Below are positions 26,488 to 35,535 of a DNA stretch of 61,924 nt, piece after piece. Origin of the DNA: Desulfarculaceae bacterium (lineage in GTDB: Bacteria > Desulfobacterota > Desulfarculia > Desulfarculales > Desulfarculaceae); assembly GCA_021737645.1 (NCBI GenBank), contig JAIPDO010000019.1:1-61924 (forward strand). Direction: 5' to 3'. The position numbers and the translations under genes were made by a program. The stretch's first letter is position 1. The number at the start of each line of letters is the position of its first letter. The notes below the pieces were generated by a model, which worked only from the letters and a program-made list of their open reading frames with translations, had not been told where the DNA came from and did not search any database.

Positions 26488-27278
26488 ACCTGAGCATTAT
26501 CATAGTTACTTACAACTCCGCAGGGGTGATACGGGACTGCCTGGAGAGCCTGGGGCCATGGGCCAAGCACGCCCTGGTGGTGGACAACGCCTCCAGCGAC
26601 CAAACCACCGAGTTGGTGCGCGCCCGAGGGGTCCGGCTGCTCGACATGCCCGGCAACCTGGGATTCGCCAGGGCAGTCAATCAGGGGGTGAGGGCCTCCA
26701 AAGGCCAAGCCGTCTGCCTGCTCAACCCGGACTGCCTGGCCACGCCGGAGCTTTTTTACCTGGGCCTGGATGCCTTGCGTAGCGGAGAAAAACTCATCGC
26801 CGCCCCGGCCCTGGACGACCACGGCCAGACGGTGCCCGGCCGCCAACCCGGCTACAGCCGCCTGAAGCTGGCCCACGACCTCATGGTGCTGGGCTGGCCC
26901 TGCCCCCAAAGCCTGACCTGGATGCCTCGCCTGCCCGGCTATCACGACCGCTCCTGGCACTGGGCCCATGGGGCCTGCCTGTTTATCCGGCGCGACCTGT
27001 TCCTGAGCCTGGGCGGCCTGGCCATAAACTACTTCATGTATATGGAAGACGTGGAGTTGGGCCTCAAGCTGCACCAGGCCGGGGGGCGGGTGGTGGAGTT
27101 GCCCTACAACATGCCCCACCTAACCGCCCAGGGGGCCAAGGTGACCGACGCCCGCCGCCGCTGGCTTTTGGCTCGGGGCCGCCTGAAATACGCGGCCAAG
27201 CATTACGGATACATCTTCGCGGTTGGCCTGGGGCTGATCACCCTGCCGGGGATGTGGGCCAAGGGGGTGCGCAAGTGA
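26484..27278 (+). CDS. GT2-family glycosyltransferase (rhamnosyltransferase-like)
   Basis: 264 residues from GTG 26484, which overlaps the previous stop. The GT2 N-terminus LSIIIVTYNSAG is followed by VVDNASSDQT, NLGFARAVNQGV and LLNPDCLA (the DxD-equivalent), then YFMYMEDVELGLKLHQAGG. This set is typical of rhamnosyl- or related transferases that act on the cytoplasmic side to build a lipid-linked glycan. GTGA overlap with the next gene. Confidence 0.88.
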   Translation: MNLSIIIVTYNSAGVIRDCLESLGPWAKHALVVDNASSDQTTELVRARGVRLLDMPGNLGFARAVNQGVRASKGQAVCLLNPDCLATPELFYLGLDALRSGEKLIAAPALDDHGQTVPGRQPGYSRLKLAHDLMVLGWPCPQSLTWMPRLPGYHDRSWHWAHGACLFIRRDLFLSLGGLAINYFMYMEDVELGLKLHQAGGRVVELPYNMPHLTAQGAKVTDARRRWLLARGRLKYAAKHYGYIFAVGLGLITLPGMWAKGVRK

Positions 27279-28156
27279 TCTATTATTTTTTGCCCACCGC
27301 AAGCATTGCCGGAGGCGTCAAGGTCGGCTTTCAGTTCATGGAGACGCTCATCTCCCTGGGGGCGCGGGGAGTCGTGGCCACACCCGGCGGCGACGCGCCC
27401 CAGTGGTTCGCCTGCTCGGTGCCGGTGGTGGATCGCGGTGAGGCCCTGGAGCGCATCACGCCCCAGGACTGGGCGGTCATCAATTGGCCCCGGGATTTGG
27501 ACGATCTGGCCGCCAGCGGGGCCCGCCTGATCTGCCACGTGCAAGGCGTCCCCACCATGGAGCGGGTCTTCTCCCATCCCGGCATGCTCTACCTTACCTG
27601 CTGGGAACAGGCGGACCGCCACCTGCAACAAAACTTCGGCCGGGAAACCATCCCGGTGGGCATCAGCGTTTCCCAGTGCTTTTTCGGCCCAGGGGAGGTG
27701 ACGCTGGACAACGAGGCCGCCTACATGCCCCGCCGGGGGCTGGACATTGCCACCAAGGCGGCGCACATCCTGAAGATGCTCAACTGGCGGCCCATGGACG
27801 GGCTGGACGAGCCTCAGGTGTGCCGCTACCTACAGAGGGCGGGAGTCTATCTGGCCACAGCGGTGGGCGAGCAGTTCGGTCTGCCCTCGTTGGAGGCCAT
27901 GGCCGCCGGCTGTCTGGTGGCCTCGGTGCCGGTCAAGGGGGGTATGGAATATTTGCGCGACGGGTACAACTGCCTGGTGGATGAACCCGAGCGCCTTATC
28001 CCGCGGCTGAAAGACATGATGCACCCCAGCCGGGCCGGGCAGCGCGAGCTTATGCGTCTGCGGGCCCGGGCTACCGCCTATGACTACCACCCCTACGCCC
28101 TAAAAAGGCGTTTGGCCCATTTGCTGCGGGGGCCTCTCAGGGAGCTAATAGATTGA
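27275..28156 (+). CDS. GT4-like glycosyltransferase
   Basis: 293 residues from GTG 27275. The C-terminal half carries GEQFGLPSLEAMAAGCLVAS and EYLRDGYNCLVDEP, the nucleotide-sugar-binding E-x7-E block of GT-B enzymes; the N-terminus PTASIAGGVKVGFQF is a usual acceptor-domain glycine loop. At 293 residues it is shorter than a standard 350-400-residue GT4 protein, so the acceptor domain seems reduced. It overlaps both neighbours by four bases. Confidence 0.75.
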   Translation: MIYYFLPTASIAGGVKVGFQFMETLISLGARGVVATPGGDAPQWFACSVPVVDRGEALERITPQDWAVINWPRDLDDLAASGARLICHVQGVPTMERVFSHPGMLYLTCWEQADRHLQQNFGRETIPVGISVSQCFFGPGEVTLDNEAAYMPRRGLDIATKAAHILKMLNWRPMDGLDEPQVCRYLQRAGVYLATAVGEQFGLPSLEAMAAGCLVASVPVKGGMEYLRDGYNCLVDEPERLIPRLKDMMHPSRAGQRELMRLRARATAYDYHPYALKRRLAHLLRGPLRELID

Positions 28157-29520
28157 GGCGCGCCTTCCTCTGGTGGGCCATACCACTGCTGCTGTTCCTA
28201 TTGGGCGGCGCGGCCATGGCCGTGCTCATGCCACCCTATGAAAACCCCGACGAGCTGCGCCATTTCAACTACGCGGTGTATTGGGGAGCCAAGCTGGAGC
28301 GCAACCACTCCCTGGCCCACCGGGCCCGTCTCACCTCCCGCCAGGAGCAGTTCCAAACTCCGCTTTACTACCTGAGCCTGGCCCCGGCGGTGTGGCTTAC
28401 CGGCTATCGGGGCCCCCTTGATTTTCCTAAAGTCCATCAGGAGTTTCGCTGCATCCCCGCCCCGCCCGGCCAAACCGTGCACCGGCGATACCTGCCCCTG
28501 AAAGGGGCAAGCCAACTGGCTGCGGCCCGTACCATGTATGCCATGCGGGCCACCTCCCTGCTCTGGGGCCTGGCGGCGGTGCTGTTGGGCATGGCCCTGT
28601 TCTGGGAGCTGAGCCGGGGCGAGGGCGCCCTGACCCTGGCCGCCGGCGCCCTGTGGGCCCTGAACCCCCGTTGGCTGGAGACCTGCGCTTCGGTGAGCAA
28701 CGATGTGGCCGCCACCGCCTTGGCCGCCCTGGCCCTGTGGGCGCTGGCCCGCACCCTGCGCTCCGAGCGCCCTCCCACCCTGGCCCGGGCCGCCTTGTTG
28801 GGGGCGCTCTGCGCCCTGGCCGCCTACAGCAAGATGAACGCGGCGGCCCTTGCCGGGGTGGTCGCCGGGGCGCTCTTTTTTGGGGGCCGCGCTTACGGCC
28901 TTTCTTGGGGACGCTGCCTGGCCCTGGCGTCGATCGCCGCGGGATGCACCCTGGCCCTGCTGGCCCCCTGGCTGATACGCAATCACTTGCAGTTCGGTGA
29001 TGCCCTGCTGTTGAACCGCGACCTGTGGAAGCCTTTTGTGGCCACCCGCGCCGTCACCATGTATCCCTGGGATTTCTTCAGGGAGGAGTTCGGCGGCTTC
29101 CGCTGGAGCTATTACGCGGTCTACGGCCAGTTCGCCCTGCTCATGCACTCCGTGGCCTACCGCGTGCTGGACACCCTGTTGGTCATTTCCGGAGTTTTGG
29201 GCCTGGTGTTCTGGATTCGCATGGTCTGGTGCGCTACAGACATGCGTGAGCGCCTGGTGCAATCGCTGGCCCCGGCCTGGCTGCTGCTGGCTTTTGCCGC
29301 TTTTCTTTCCTACAATAGCGGGGTCTACGCCTCACAGGGCCGCCTCATTTTCCCCGCCGGGTGGGCCATCGCTTATCTTCAGGCAGGAGGCCTGCTGCTG
29401 CCCTTCCCCCGGCGTTGGCAAAGCGCAGCGGCTTGGCTGCTGTTGCTGTTAATGCTGGGGTGGGACTACTACATATTAAGGGATGTGATATGGCAAGCCT
29501 TCCGCTACCTGCCCGCCTAG
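28153..29520 (+). CDS. Polytopic membrane protein, GT-C-like (DUF2142/GT39-type)
   Basis: 455 residues with about ten hydrophobic segments. The first external loop contains PPYENPDELRHFNYA: an acidic D-E pair after the first helix is the catalytic feature of GT-C enzymes that use polyprenyl-phosphate sugars. Start TTG 28153 overlaps the previous stop (TTGA). It may add a sugar to the glycan or lipid carrier on the periplasmic face; alternatively it may be an uncharacterised member without transferase activity. Confidence 0.65.
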   Translation: MRRAFLWWAIPLLLFLLGGAAMAVLMPPYENPDELRHFNYAVYWGAKLERNHSLAHRARLTSRQEQFQTPLYYLSLAPAVWLTGYRGPLDFPKVHQEFRCIPAPPGQTVHRRYLPLKGASQLAAARTMYAMRATSLLWGLAAVLLGMALFWELSRGEGALTLAAGALWALNPRWLETCASVSNDVAATALAALALWALARTLRSERPPTLARAALLGALCALAAYSKMNAAALAGVVAGALFFGGRAYGLSWGRCLALASIAAGCTLALLAPWLIRNHLQFGDALLLNRDLWKPFVATRAVTMYPWDFFREEFGGFRWSYYAVYGQFALLMHSVAYRVLDTLLVISGVLGLVFWIRMVWCATDMRERLVQSLAPAWLLLAFAAFLSYNSGVYASQGRLIFPAGWAIAYLQAGGLLLPFPRRWQSAAAWLLLLLMLGWDYYILRDVIWQAFRYLPA

Positions 29521-29558
29521 CGTTTTCCCCAAAGCGGTTTGAGGGTCTGTTCTAGCCC

Positions 29559-30965
29559 ATGGCCAGGGTTTTGCTGGTGAACCCGCAACAAGGTTCACGG
29601 GGATGGGGCTCGGGACGCGATCCCCTGGACATGGACGACCTGCTGCCCCACCACGGTCTGGCCCAACTGGGCGCGGTGCTGCAAAAACAGGGGCACCAGG
29701 TGGAGCTTTTGGACCTGCGCCTGGTTTCCGGCTGGGAGCAGGCGCGCCAACACATGTCTCAAACCGCGCCTCAGGTGGTTTGCGTCACCGCCCGTACCCA
29801 GGACGCCGCCGGGGCCGCCTGCTGCCTGGCCATGGCCGCCGACGCCGCGCCGGAAGCGTTGCGCCTGGCCGGGGGCATCCACTTCACCATGTTCCCCCAG
29901 GAGGCCCTGGACGCTGGAGCCCACAAAGTGCTCCGCGGCGAGGGCGAGGTGAGCTTGCCCGCCCTCATCGCCGAGCCGGGCTCCTTTGCGGACATAAGCT
30001 GGGGAGAGCCGCCGGAACTGGACGCCCTTCCCTTTGCCTTGCGTGAGCTTTTGCCCGGTTATCGCCGCCGCCTGCTCTATCCCATATGGAGCCTGCGCCC
30101 TCCCATCGTGGACATGCTCACCGGGCGGGGCTGTCCATGGGGGTGCCGTTTTTGCTGCGGGCCAGGCGAAAAGAACCTCTACACCAGGCCCTCGCCCCAC
30201 GACCCCGGCAAACGCATCCCCTATTTGCGCCGCCGTTCGGTGGAAAACGTAATGGCCGAACTGGCCGAGCTGTGGGAGCGCTACCGCTTTCGAGGCATTA
30301 TTTTCCACGACGACCAATTCCTCATAGAGCCCCAGTGGGTGAGCCGGTTCTGCGGGGCCATGCACCAGGCGGGCTATCCCCGGCGCAAGGTGGGCTGGTG
30401 GGCCGCCTGCCGGGCGGACATGATCTGCCGTAACCCCGAGGTCATCGCGGAGATGCGTGACGCCGGACTCAAGGTGATCAGCATCGGGTTCGAGTCCTTT
30501 AGCGACCAGGTGCTCCGCTGGCTGGGCAAGGGCACCACCAGCGAAATAAACCTCCGGGCCGCGGCCATCTGCCACGACCTGGGGTTGGAGGTGTTCGCCA
30601 ACCTGATCTTGGGGGTGCCCCGTGAGGATGGCGTATGGCACCGCGAAGATGACCTGGCCGGGCTCAAAGCCATCCAGGAGATCGGCCCCGCCTATTTTTC
30701 CCACTCCTTCTTAAGCCCCATCCCCGGCTCGTGGCTGTATAATTGGGCCATGGATAACGAGTTGATGTTGCAGCAAGATCACGCCCAGGCCGGAAGCCGC
30801 CGTCCGGGCCGGGTGATTCTTCGTGGGGTGGACTACGATGAGTTGGGGCGCATGCTGGCGCCCATAATGGCCAGCTACCGAAAATTCTGGCGGCCGCGCC
30901 TGGGGCACTATGCCTATCGCCTGCGTTGCTGGCGAATGGCCAGGGCTGAAAGGAAAGGCGCGTGA
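29559..30965 (+). CDS. B12-binding-domain radical SAM protein
   Basis: 468 residues. The N-terminal half is cobalamin-binding-like (LLPHHGLAQLGAVLQKQGHQ, then GGIHFTMFPQEALDAG). The radical SAM cluster motif C192-x3-C196-x2-C199 sits in GRGCPWGCRFCC, followed by FHDDQFLI and IGFESFSDQVLRWLGKG. Class B radical SAM enzymes methylate unreactive carbon or phosphorus atoms, or build unusual groups. In a glycan operon it may modify a sugar or a lipid carrier. It overlaps the next glycosyltransferase by four bases (GTGA). Exact reaction unknown. Confidence 0.83.
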   Translation: MARVLLVNPQQGSRGWGSGRDPLDMDDLLPHHGLAQLGAVLQKQGHQVELLDLRLVSGWEQARQHMSQTAPQVVCVTARTQDAAGAACCLAMAADAAPEALRLAGGIHFTMFPQEALDAGAHKVLRGEGEVSLPALIAEPGSFADISWGEPPELDALPFALRELLPGYRRRLLYPIWSLRPPIVDMLTGRGCPWGCRFCCGPGEKNLYTRPSPHDPGKRIPYLRRRSVENVMAELAELWERYRFRGIIFHDDQFLIEPQWVSRFCGAMHQAGYPRRKVGWWAACRADMICRNPEVIAEMRDAGLKVISIGFESFSDQVLRWLGKGTTSEINLRAAAICHDLGLEVFANLILGVPREDGVWHREDDLAGLKAIQEIGPAYFSHSFLSPIPGSWLYNWAMDNELMLQQDHAQAGSRRPGRVILRGVDYDELGRMLAPIMASYRKFWRPRLGHYAYRLRCWRMARAERKGA

Positions 30966-31711
30966 GCTCCAAACTGCTCACCGTGATCATCCCATCCCGG
31001 GGCATGTTGCCTATGTTGGAGCAGTGCCTGAACGCTTTGGGCCGATCCCTGGAGGCCGCCGGAGTGCGCGAGCAAAGCACCGTGGCCGTGGTGGACAACG
31101 CCAGCCACCCGCCCCTGCCCCCGAAGCGCATCGCCGCCGCCGGGGCCGAGTTGCTCAGGCTGGACGCGCATCATTGCTTTGCCCTGGCCAACAACCTGGC
31201 CGCCCGGCGCCGGCCTGCAAAGCACTACCTTTTGCTCAACAATGACGTGCTGGTGCAACCGGAGACCATCGGCGAAATGCTGGCCCTATTGGAGCGCAAT
31301 CCCCAAGTGGGCATTTGCGGGGCCAGGATGGTCTTCCCCAACGGCAGCCTGCAACACACGGGCGTGGTGTTCGGCCCCGGCAAACAAGGGCCCTATCACT
31401 TGCTGCGCACCCGGCCCAGCCACCTCATGTCTAGAACGGACCGGGAGTTTCAGGCGGTCACCGGGGCCTGCATGCTTATCAGGCACGTGCTTTGGCAGGA
31501 ACTGGGGGGATTGGTCGAGGACTATCCCTTCGGCTTGGAAGATATAGACTTTTGCTTGCGGGCCCGGCAGAAAGGATGGCGGATTTTCTGCTGCCAGGGC
31601 AGCGAGTCGCTGCACTTCGAAGCCATGACCCCTGGACGCGCCAAGTTGGACGAACCCAGCCGCGCCCTGTTCATGTCCCGCTGGCAGGGACGCTACACCA
31701 TAGACGGATGA
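30962..31711 (+). CDS. GT2-family glycosyltransferase
   Basis: 249 residues from GTG 30962. Motifs: LTVIIPSRGMLPMLEQCL, VAVVDNASHPP, LLLNNDVLVQPETI (DxD-like), and EDYPFGLEDIDFCLRARQKG, the acidic catalytic block. Predicted to add a sugar to a growing glycan in the cytoplasm. The GTGA overlap with the radical SAM gene and the three-base gap to the next gene put it in the same operon. Confidence 0.87.
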   Translation: MSSKLLTVIIPSRGMLPMLEQCLNALGRSLEAAGVREQSTVAVVDNASHPPLPPKRIAAAGAELLRLDAHHCFALANNLAARRRPAKHYLLLNNDVLVQPETIGEMLALLERNPQVGICGARMVFPNGSLQHTGVVFGPGKQGPYHLLRTRPSHLMSRTDREFQAVTGACMLIRHVLWQELGGLVEDYPFGLEDIDFCLRARQKGWRIFCCQGSESLHFEAMTPGRAKLDEPSRALFMSRWQGRYTIDG

Positions 31712-31714
31712 GCT

Positions 31715-32635
31715 ATGCCTAACCCCAAGATCACCGGTATCGTGCACACCCGCGACTCGGCAGCCACCCTGGAGGCGGCCTTGGCCAGCCTGGCCTGGGT
31801 GGACGAGTTGATGGTGGTTGACATGGAAAGCAGCGACGACAGCGTGGCCATCGCCCAGCGCCATGGCGCGGTGGTGCACCAGATTGAGATCGCCCCGCGC
31901 ATCGACGGGGTGCGCAACCGCTTCGTGGCCAAGGCCTCGGGGGATTGGGTGCTGGTGCTGGATTCCGATGAATATCTCTCCGACGACGCGCCGGAACTAG
32001 TGCAAAGGCTCATCGCCAAGCAGGGCCAAAAACACGACGCCTTTGCCCTGCCCCGCTACAACTACCTGGGCGAGCAGGTGTTGCTCGGCGGGGGACGCCA
32101 TCCCGACTACCAGATACGCCTATTCAAGCAAGGCACGGTGCTCTGGCCCGACGCCCATCATACCCTGCCGGTGGTGACCACCGGGCCGAGCCGCCTGTGG
32201 GATGTGCCCCCCAGCCACGGGCCGCACATTCACCACCGCAACTACCGCGACCTTCGCCAGCTTATCTCCCGGCAGCTTGATTACGCCCTCACCGACATGT
32301 ACCCCGACGACCCCGGTTCCTTTGACTTTGCCGCCTACCTGGCCAGGGCCCACCAGCAAATGGCCATGCGCTCGGAGCCCGAGGCTGACGGTGATTTATC
32401 ACAGGCCATGGCCCTGGTAATGGCTTGGGACGCGGTGATGCGCGGCCTGATTCACTGGGACTCCCTGGAGCCCCGGCCACCGCTGAACATGCTGGATGGA
32501 TTTCCCCGCGCAGCCGCCCAGGTGCCCCGCTGGGAAATCCGTCTGCGCCGCTACCTGGGGCGCCACCTGGCACTTAGACACCTGCTCAAGGCCGTGCTGG
32601 CGCGCCTGCGCGCTCTGTTGCCTAAAAGGGGTTAA
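31715..32635 (+). CDS. GT2-family glycosyltransferase, WaaE/KdtX-like
   Basis: 306 residues. ITGIVHTRDSAATLEAAL, VVDMESSDDSVAIAQ and WVLVLDSDEYLSDD, followed by NYLGEQVLLGGGRHPDYQIR, is the layout of the lipopolysaccharide core beta-1,4-glucosyltransferase group. The third block (DSDE) is the metal site. It is the last gene of the plus-strand operon, ending 11 bases before the stop of the oppositely oriented exporter. Confidence 0.86.
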   Translation: MPNPKITGIVHTRDSAATLEAALASLAWVDELMVVDMESSDDSVAIAQRHGAVVHQIEIAPRIDGVRNRFVAKASGDWVLVLDSDEYLSDDAPELVQRLIAKQGQKHDAFALPRYNYLGEQVLLGGGRHPDYQIRLFKQGTVLWPDAHHTLPVVTTGPSRLWDVPPSHGPHIHHRNYRDLRQLISRQLDYALTDMYPDDPGSFDFAAYLARAHQQMAMRSEPEADGDLSQAMALVMAWDAVMRGLIHWDSLEPRPPLNMLDGFPRAAAQVPRWEIRLRRYLGRHLALRHLLKAVLARLRALLPKRG

Positions 32636-32645
32636 GCGCCTGGGC

Positions 32646-34454
32646 CTAGTTGGTCTTGCCGAATAATTCGCGGTATTCAGGGCAATCGGCCAGAAGAGAT
32701 TCATGGTCGCCGCGAGCAATCAGCCGCCCTTGCTCCAACAGCAATATCTGGTCGGCCCGGCGCACTGTGTGCAGGCGGTGGGCGATGACGATGACCGTGA
32801 GGCGTGAAGCCAATTCGCGGATGGTCTGGGCTATGATCATCTCCGAGGTCTTGTCCAGCGCGCTGGTGGGCTCGTCCAAAATGAGCACCCGGGCGTTGAC
32901 CACCAGGGCGTGGGCAATGGCCAGGCGCTGCTTCTGCCCTTGGGACAGGCGCGAGCCTCGCTCCCCCACCGGGGTGTCCAGGCCCTGGTCCAGGCGGCTG
33001 ACGAACTCCCAGCTTCCGCTGTCCTTGAGGGCCTGCTCCAAGTCGGCATCGGTCAGGGGAGGCACCACTCCGAAGTTCAGGTTTTCTCGGATATTGTCGT
33101 TGAAGAAAAATGGCTCCTGATCCACAAAGGCCATGCCTTGGCGCAGGGCCGACAAGCGGTAGCTTTCCAAGGGATGGCCGTCCAGCAGTATCTGGCCCTG
33201 GGTAGGCAGGTGGTAGGCCGAAAGCAGGCTGGCCAGGGTGGACTTGCCCGCCCCGGAGCGGCCCACCACCGCGGTGAGCGAGTGGGCCGGGATGGCGCAA
33301 TCGATCTGCTCCAGGGCGTAGCCTCCCTCCAGGGAGCCGGGATAGCGGAACCAAACGTCCCGGAACTCTACGCCCTTGATCGGGGCTGGTTCCAGCCGGT
33401 CGCCACCGCTGGATTCGCGCCGCAGGGATGCTTGATCCACCAAAGCCTGCACCCGGTGCAAGCTTGCCAGACAGGCGTTGCGATGGGACCACAGGCTGAT
33501 GAACAGGTTCACCTGAGGGGCCATACGCACCAGCACGAAAACGAACACCGCCATTACCGCCAGGCCGATCTCGGCGGCCACCACCGCCAGGAGAATGACT
33601 AGGAGCCCGGCCATGGCCATCAGCGGATGCATGGAAATTTCCACCGCCAGGCGCAGTCGCTCCAGGCTGAACATGCCATGGAAAATACGATCCGCCGTGG
33701 AGGAGAGCAACTCCTCGGCCTGAGTCTCCTGGCCGCGCATCTTGATGCGCAGTATTCCGCCCAGCACCTCGGAAGCCTGGTCGCCCAGGCGCAGGTTCTG
33801 CTCGCTAACCGCATTGGTCAAGGACACCGATTTTTTGCTCTGCCAACGCAGCACCAAGGCCACCGAGGCCAGGATGGGGGCGGTGCAAACGGTAAGCAAG
33901 GGAGAAAGCAGAAGCAGGAGCATCACGTACACCACGATCAGAGCCAAGGAGGTCATGATGCCGATCTGGGACGAAGCCGCCTCGCCCGCCCGGTCGGTCT
34001 CCATGGTCAGGCTGGATTGCAGCTCGCCGCTGCGCCGGGACATGAGATAGCCCAGGTCGGAGCGCACCAGGGAGCGCACCACCCGGTTGCGCAAGCGCCG
34101 GGTGATGGAAAGCCGCAGGTGAGCCAGGCGCACGTCGCGCACGTAATTGACCGCGTAGCGCAGGCAGATAACCCCCAGGGTTATAACCAGCAGCCCGGCC
34201 AACTCCCAGTTTTTGCCCCAGGCACCCAGCCAGCCCAAGGCATCGTGCATGACCTGGGCCGTGGGGCCGCCGCCGGGCAGGCCGCCGGTGCGCACATAGG
34301 CCAGCACCGGCAGAAGCATGCCCAGGCCCACTCCCTCGAACAGAGCCAGCACCAAAGTCAGAAAGAAAAGCCAAGCCACCACGGCCCGAGTCACGCCCAG
34401 GCCGGCCAAACCGGCTTTGAAGGTCGAGGGCGGTGTTGGTTCAGAAGGGTTCAT
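32646..34454 (-). CDS. ABC exporter, MsbA-like fused permease-ATPase
   Basis: 602 residues from ATG 34454. About six membrane segments lie in the first 330 residues; the ATPase follows, with Walker A GRSGAGKST, signature LSQGQKQRL, Walker B VLILDEPTSALDK and the switch histidine in IAHRLHTV. Half-transporters of this type flip lipid-linked sugars or lipids. An in-frame extension to 34709 adds residues without homology and no ribosome site, so I reject it. It could flip a lipid-linked oligosaccharide made by the glycosyltransferases, in addition to the Wzm/Wzt pair further on. Confidence 0.87.
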   Translation of the reverse strand: MNPSEPTPPSTFKAGLAGLGVTRAVVAWLFFLTLVLALFEGVGLGMLLPVLAYVRTGGLPGGGPTAQVMHDALGWLGAWGKNWELAGLLVITLGVICLRYAVNYVRDVRLAHLRLSITRRLRNRVVRSLVRSDLGYLMSRRSGELQSSLTMETDRAGEAASSQIGIMTSLALIVVYVMLLLLLSPLLTVCTAPILASVALVLRWQSKKSVSLTNAVSEQNLRLGDQASEVLGGILRIKMRGQETQAEELLSSTADRIFHGMFSLERLRLAVEISMHPLMAMAGLLVILLAVVAAEIGLAVMAVFVFVLVRMAPQVNLFISLWSHRNACLASLHRVQALVDQASLRRESSGGDRLEPAPIKGVEFRDVWFRYPGSLEGGYALEQIDCAIPAHSLTAVVGRSGAGKSTLASLLSAYHLPTQGQILLDGHPLESYRLSALRQGMAFVDQEPFFFNDNIRENLNFGVVPPLTDADLEQALKDSGSWEFVSRLDQGLDTPVGERGSRLSQGQKQRLAIAHALVVNARVLILDEPTSALDKTSEMIIAQTIRELASRLTVIVIAHRLHTVRRADQILLLEQGRLIARGDHESLLADCPEYRELFGKTN

Positions 34455-34637
34455 AAAATCTTTGAAGCTCCCACCTGTTGCTGAAATCAATAGACGCCTA
34501 TGGTATACGCTAGCGCAGCTAAGGTATGATATGGGCAATTCATCAGCTTGACCATGGATAAGTTTGCCCCACCGCCACCACCGAACGATGGCGAGAGAGT
34601 CTTTCGCGGCTCCATCCCATGAATAGAGGCTTGAGGC

Positions 34638-35513
34638 TTGCAGCAAAAGCAAGAAAACAAGTGGGGGCCGGTTCATGTAGTGTTGGTCAATTACAACGGC
34701 CTGCCACACGTGCTGGGCTGCCTATCCTGCCTCATGAGCCAAACCTACGCCCAACGCGAAATCGTGGTGGTGGACAACGCCTCCCACGATCAATCCCCGC
34801 AGATAATACAACGCCGCTTCCCTCAGGTGCATTTTTTGGCTTCACCGGTCAACGGTGGATTCGCCCAGGGAGCCAACCTGGGTATAAAACTGGCCCTGGA
34901 GCAGGGAGCGGAGGCGGTGTGGCTGCTAAACCCGGACGCCACTGCCCACCCCCAGGCCCTGGAGGCCTTGGTTCGCGTGCTGGCCGGTCGGCCCAAAGTA
35001 GGCGCGGTGGCTTCGGTGTTGCGCTGGGCGGGCCAGGACCGGGTGCAGGCCTGGGGCGGAGGCAATCTCAGCCTCATTACCGGCCGCGCCCACCATATCA
35101 CCCAAGCGCCCAAAGCCGGGGCCCCGGACTATCTCTGCGGGGCCAGCCTGCTGCTGCGCGCCGAGGCTCTGGGCCAGGTGGGCCTATTGGACCCCGACTT
35201 CCCGCTTTACTGGGAGGACGCCGACCTGAGCTGGCGCTTGCGCCGGGCCGGGTGGCAATTGGCCGTGGCCCCGGATTCGGTGGTGGAGCATCAGCCCAGC
35301 ACCGGCCTGGGCGACAACGAAGAGGCCTGGCACCGGCTCTACACCAACGGCTCGCTGCGCTTCTTCCGCAAGCACGCACCCCTGCCCTGGCTGCCCGTGA
35401 TTCTGAGCAGCGGAGCCCGCCTGGCCCGCCGGGCGCTCCAAGGACGCTGGCAGGCGGCCGCCGGGATATGGCAAGGTCTTTTTTCGCCTGGCCGGGGACG
35501 GTTACCCTCATGA
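34638..35513 (+). CDS. GT2-family glycosyltransferase
   Basis: 291 residues. HVVLVNYNGLPHVLGCL, VVVDNASHDQS, VNGGFAQGANLGIKLAL and LLNPDATAHP (DxD-like), then LYWEDADLSWRLRRAGW. Start TTG 34638 is the only reasonable one in frame, with TTGAGG close by. It faces the divergent MsbA-like gene across 183 bases that should hold promoters for both. 22 bases separate it from the next transferase. Confidence 0.85.
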   Translation: MQQKQENKWGPVHVVLVNYNGLPHVLGCLSCLMSQTYAQREIVVVDNASHDQSPQIIQRRFPQVHFLASPVNGGFAQGANLGIKLALEQGAEAVWLLNPDATAHPQALEALVRVLAGRPKVGAVASVLRWAGQDRVQAWGGGNLSLITGRAHHITQAPKAGAPDYLCGASLLLRAEALGQVGLLDPDFPLYWEDADLSWRLRRAGWQLAVAPDSVVEHQPSTGLGDNEEAWHRLYTNGSLRFFRKHAPLPWLPVILSSGARLARRALQGRWQAAAGIWQGLFSPGRGRLPS

Positions 35514-35535
35514 CGCCAGCCCAGGGACAACTATC

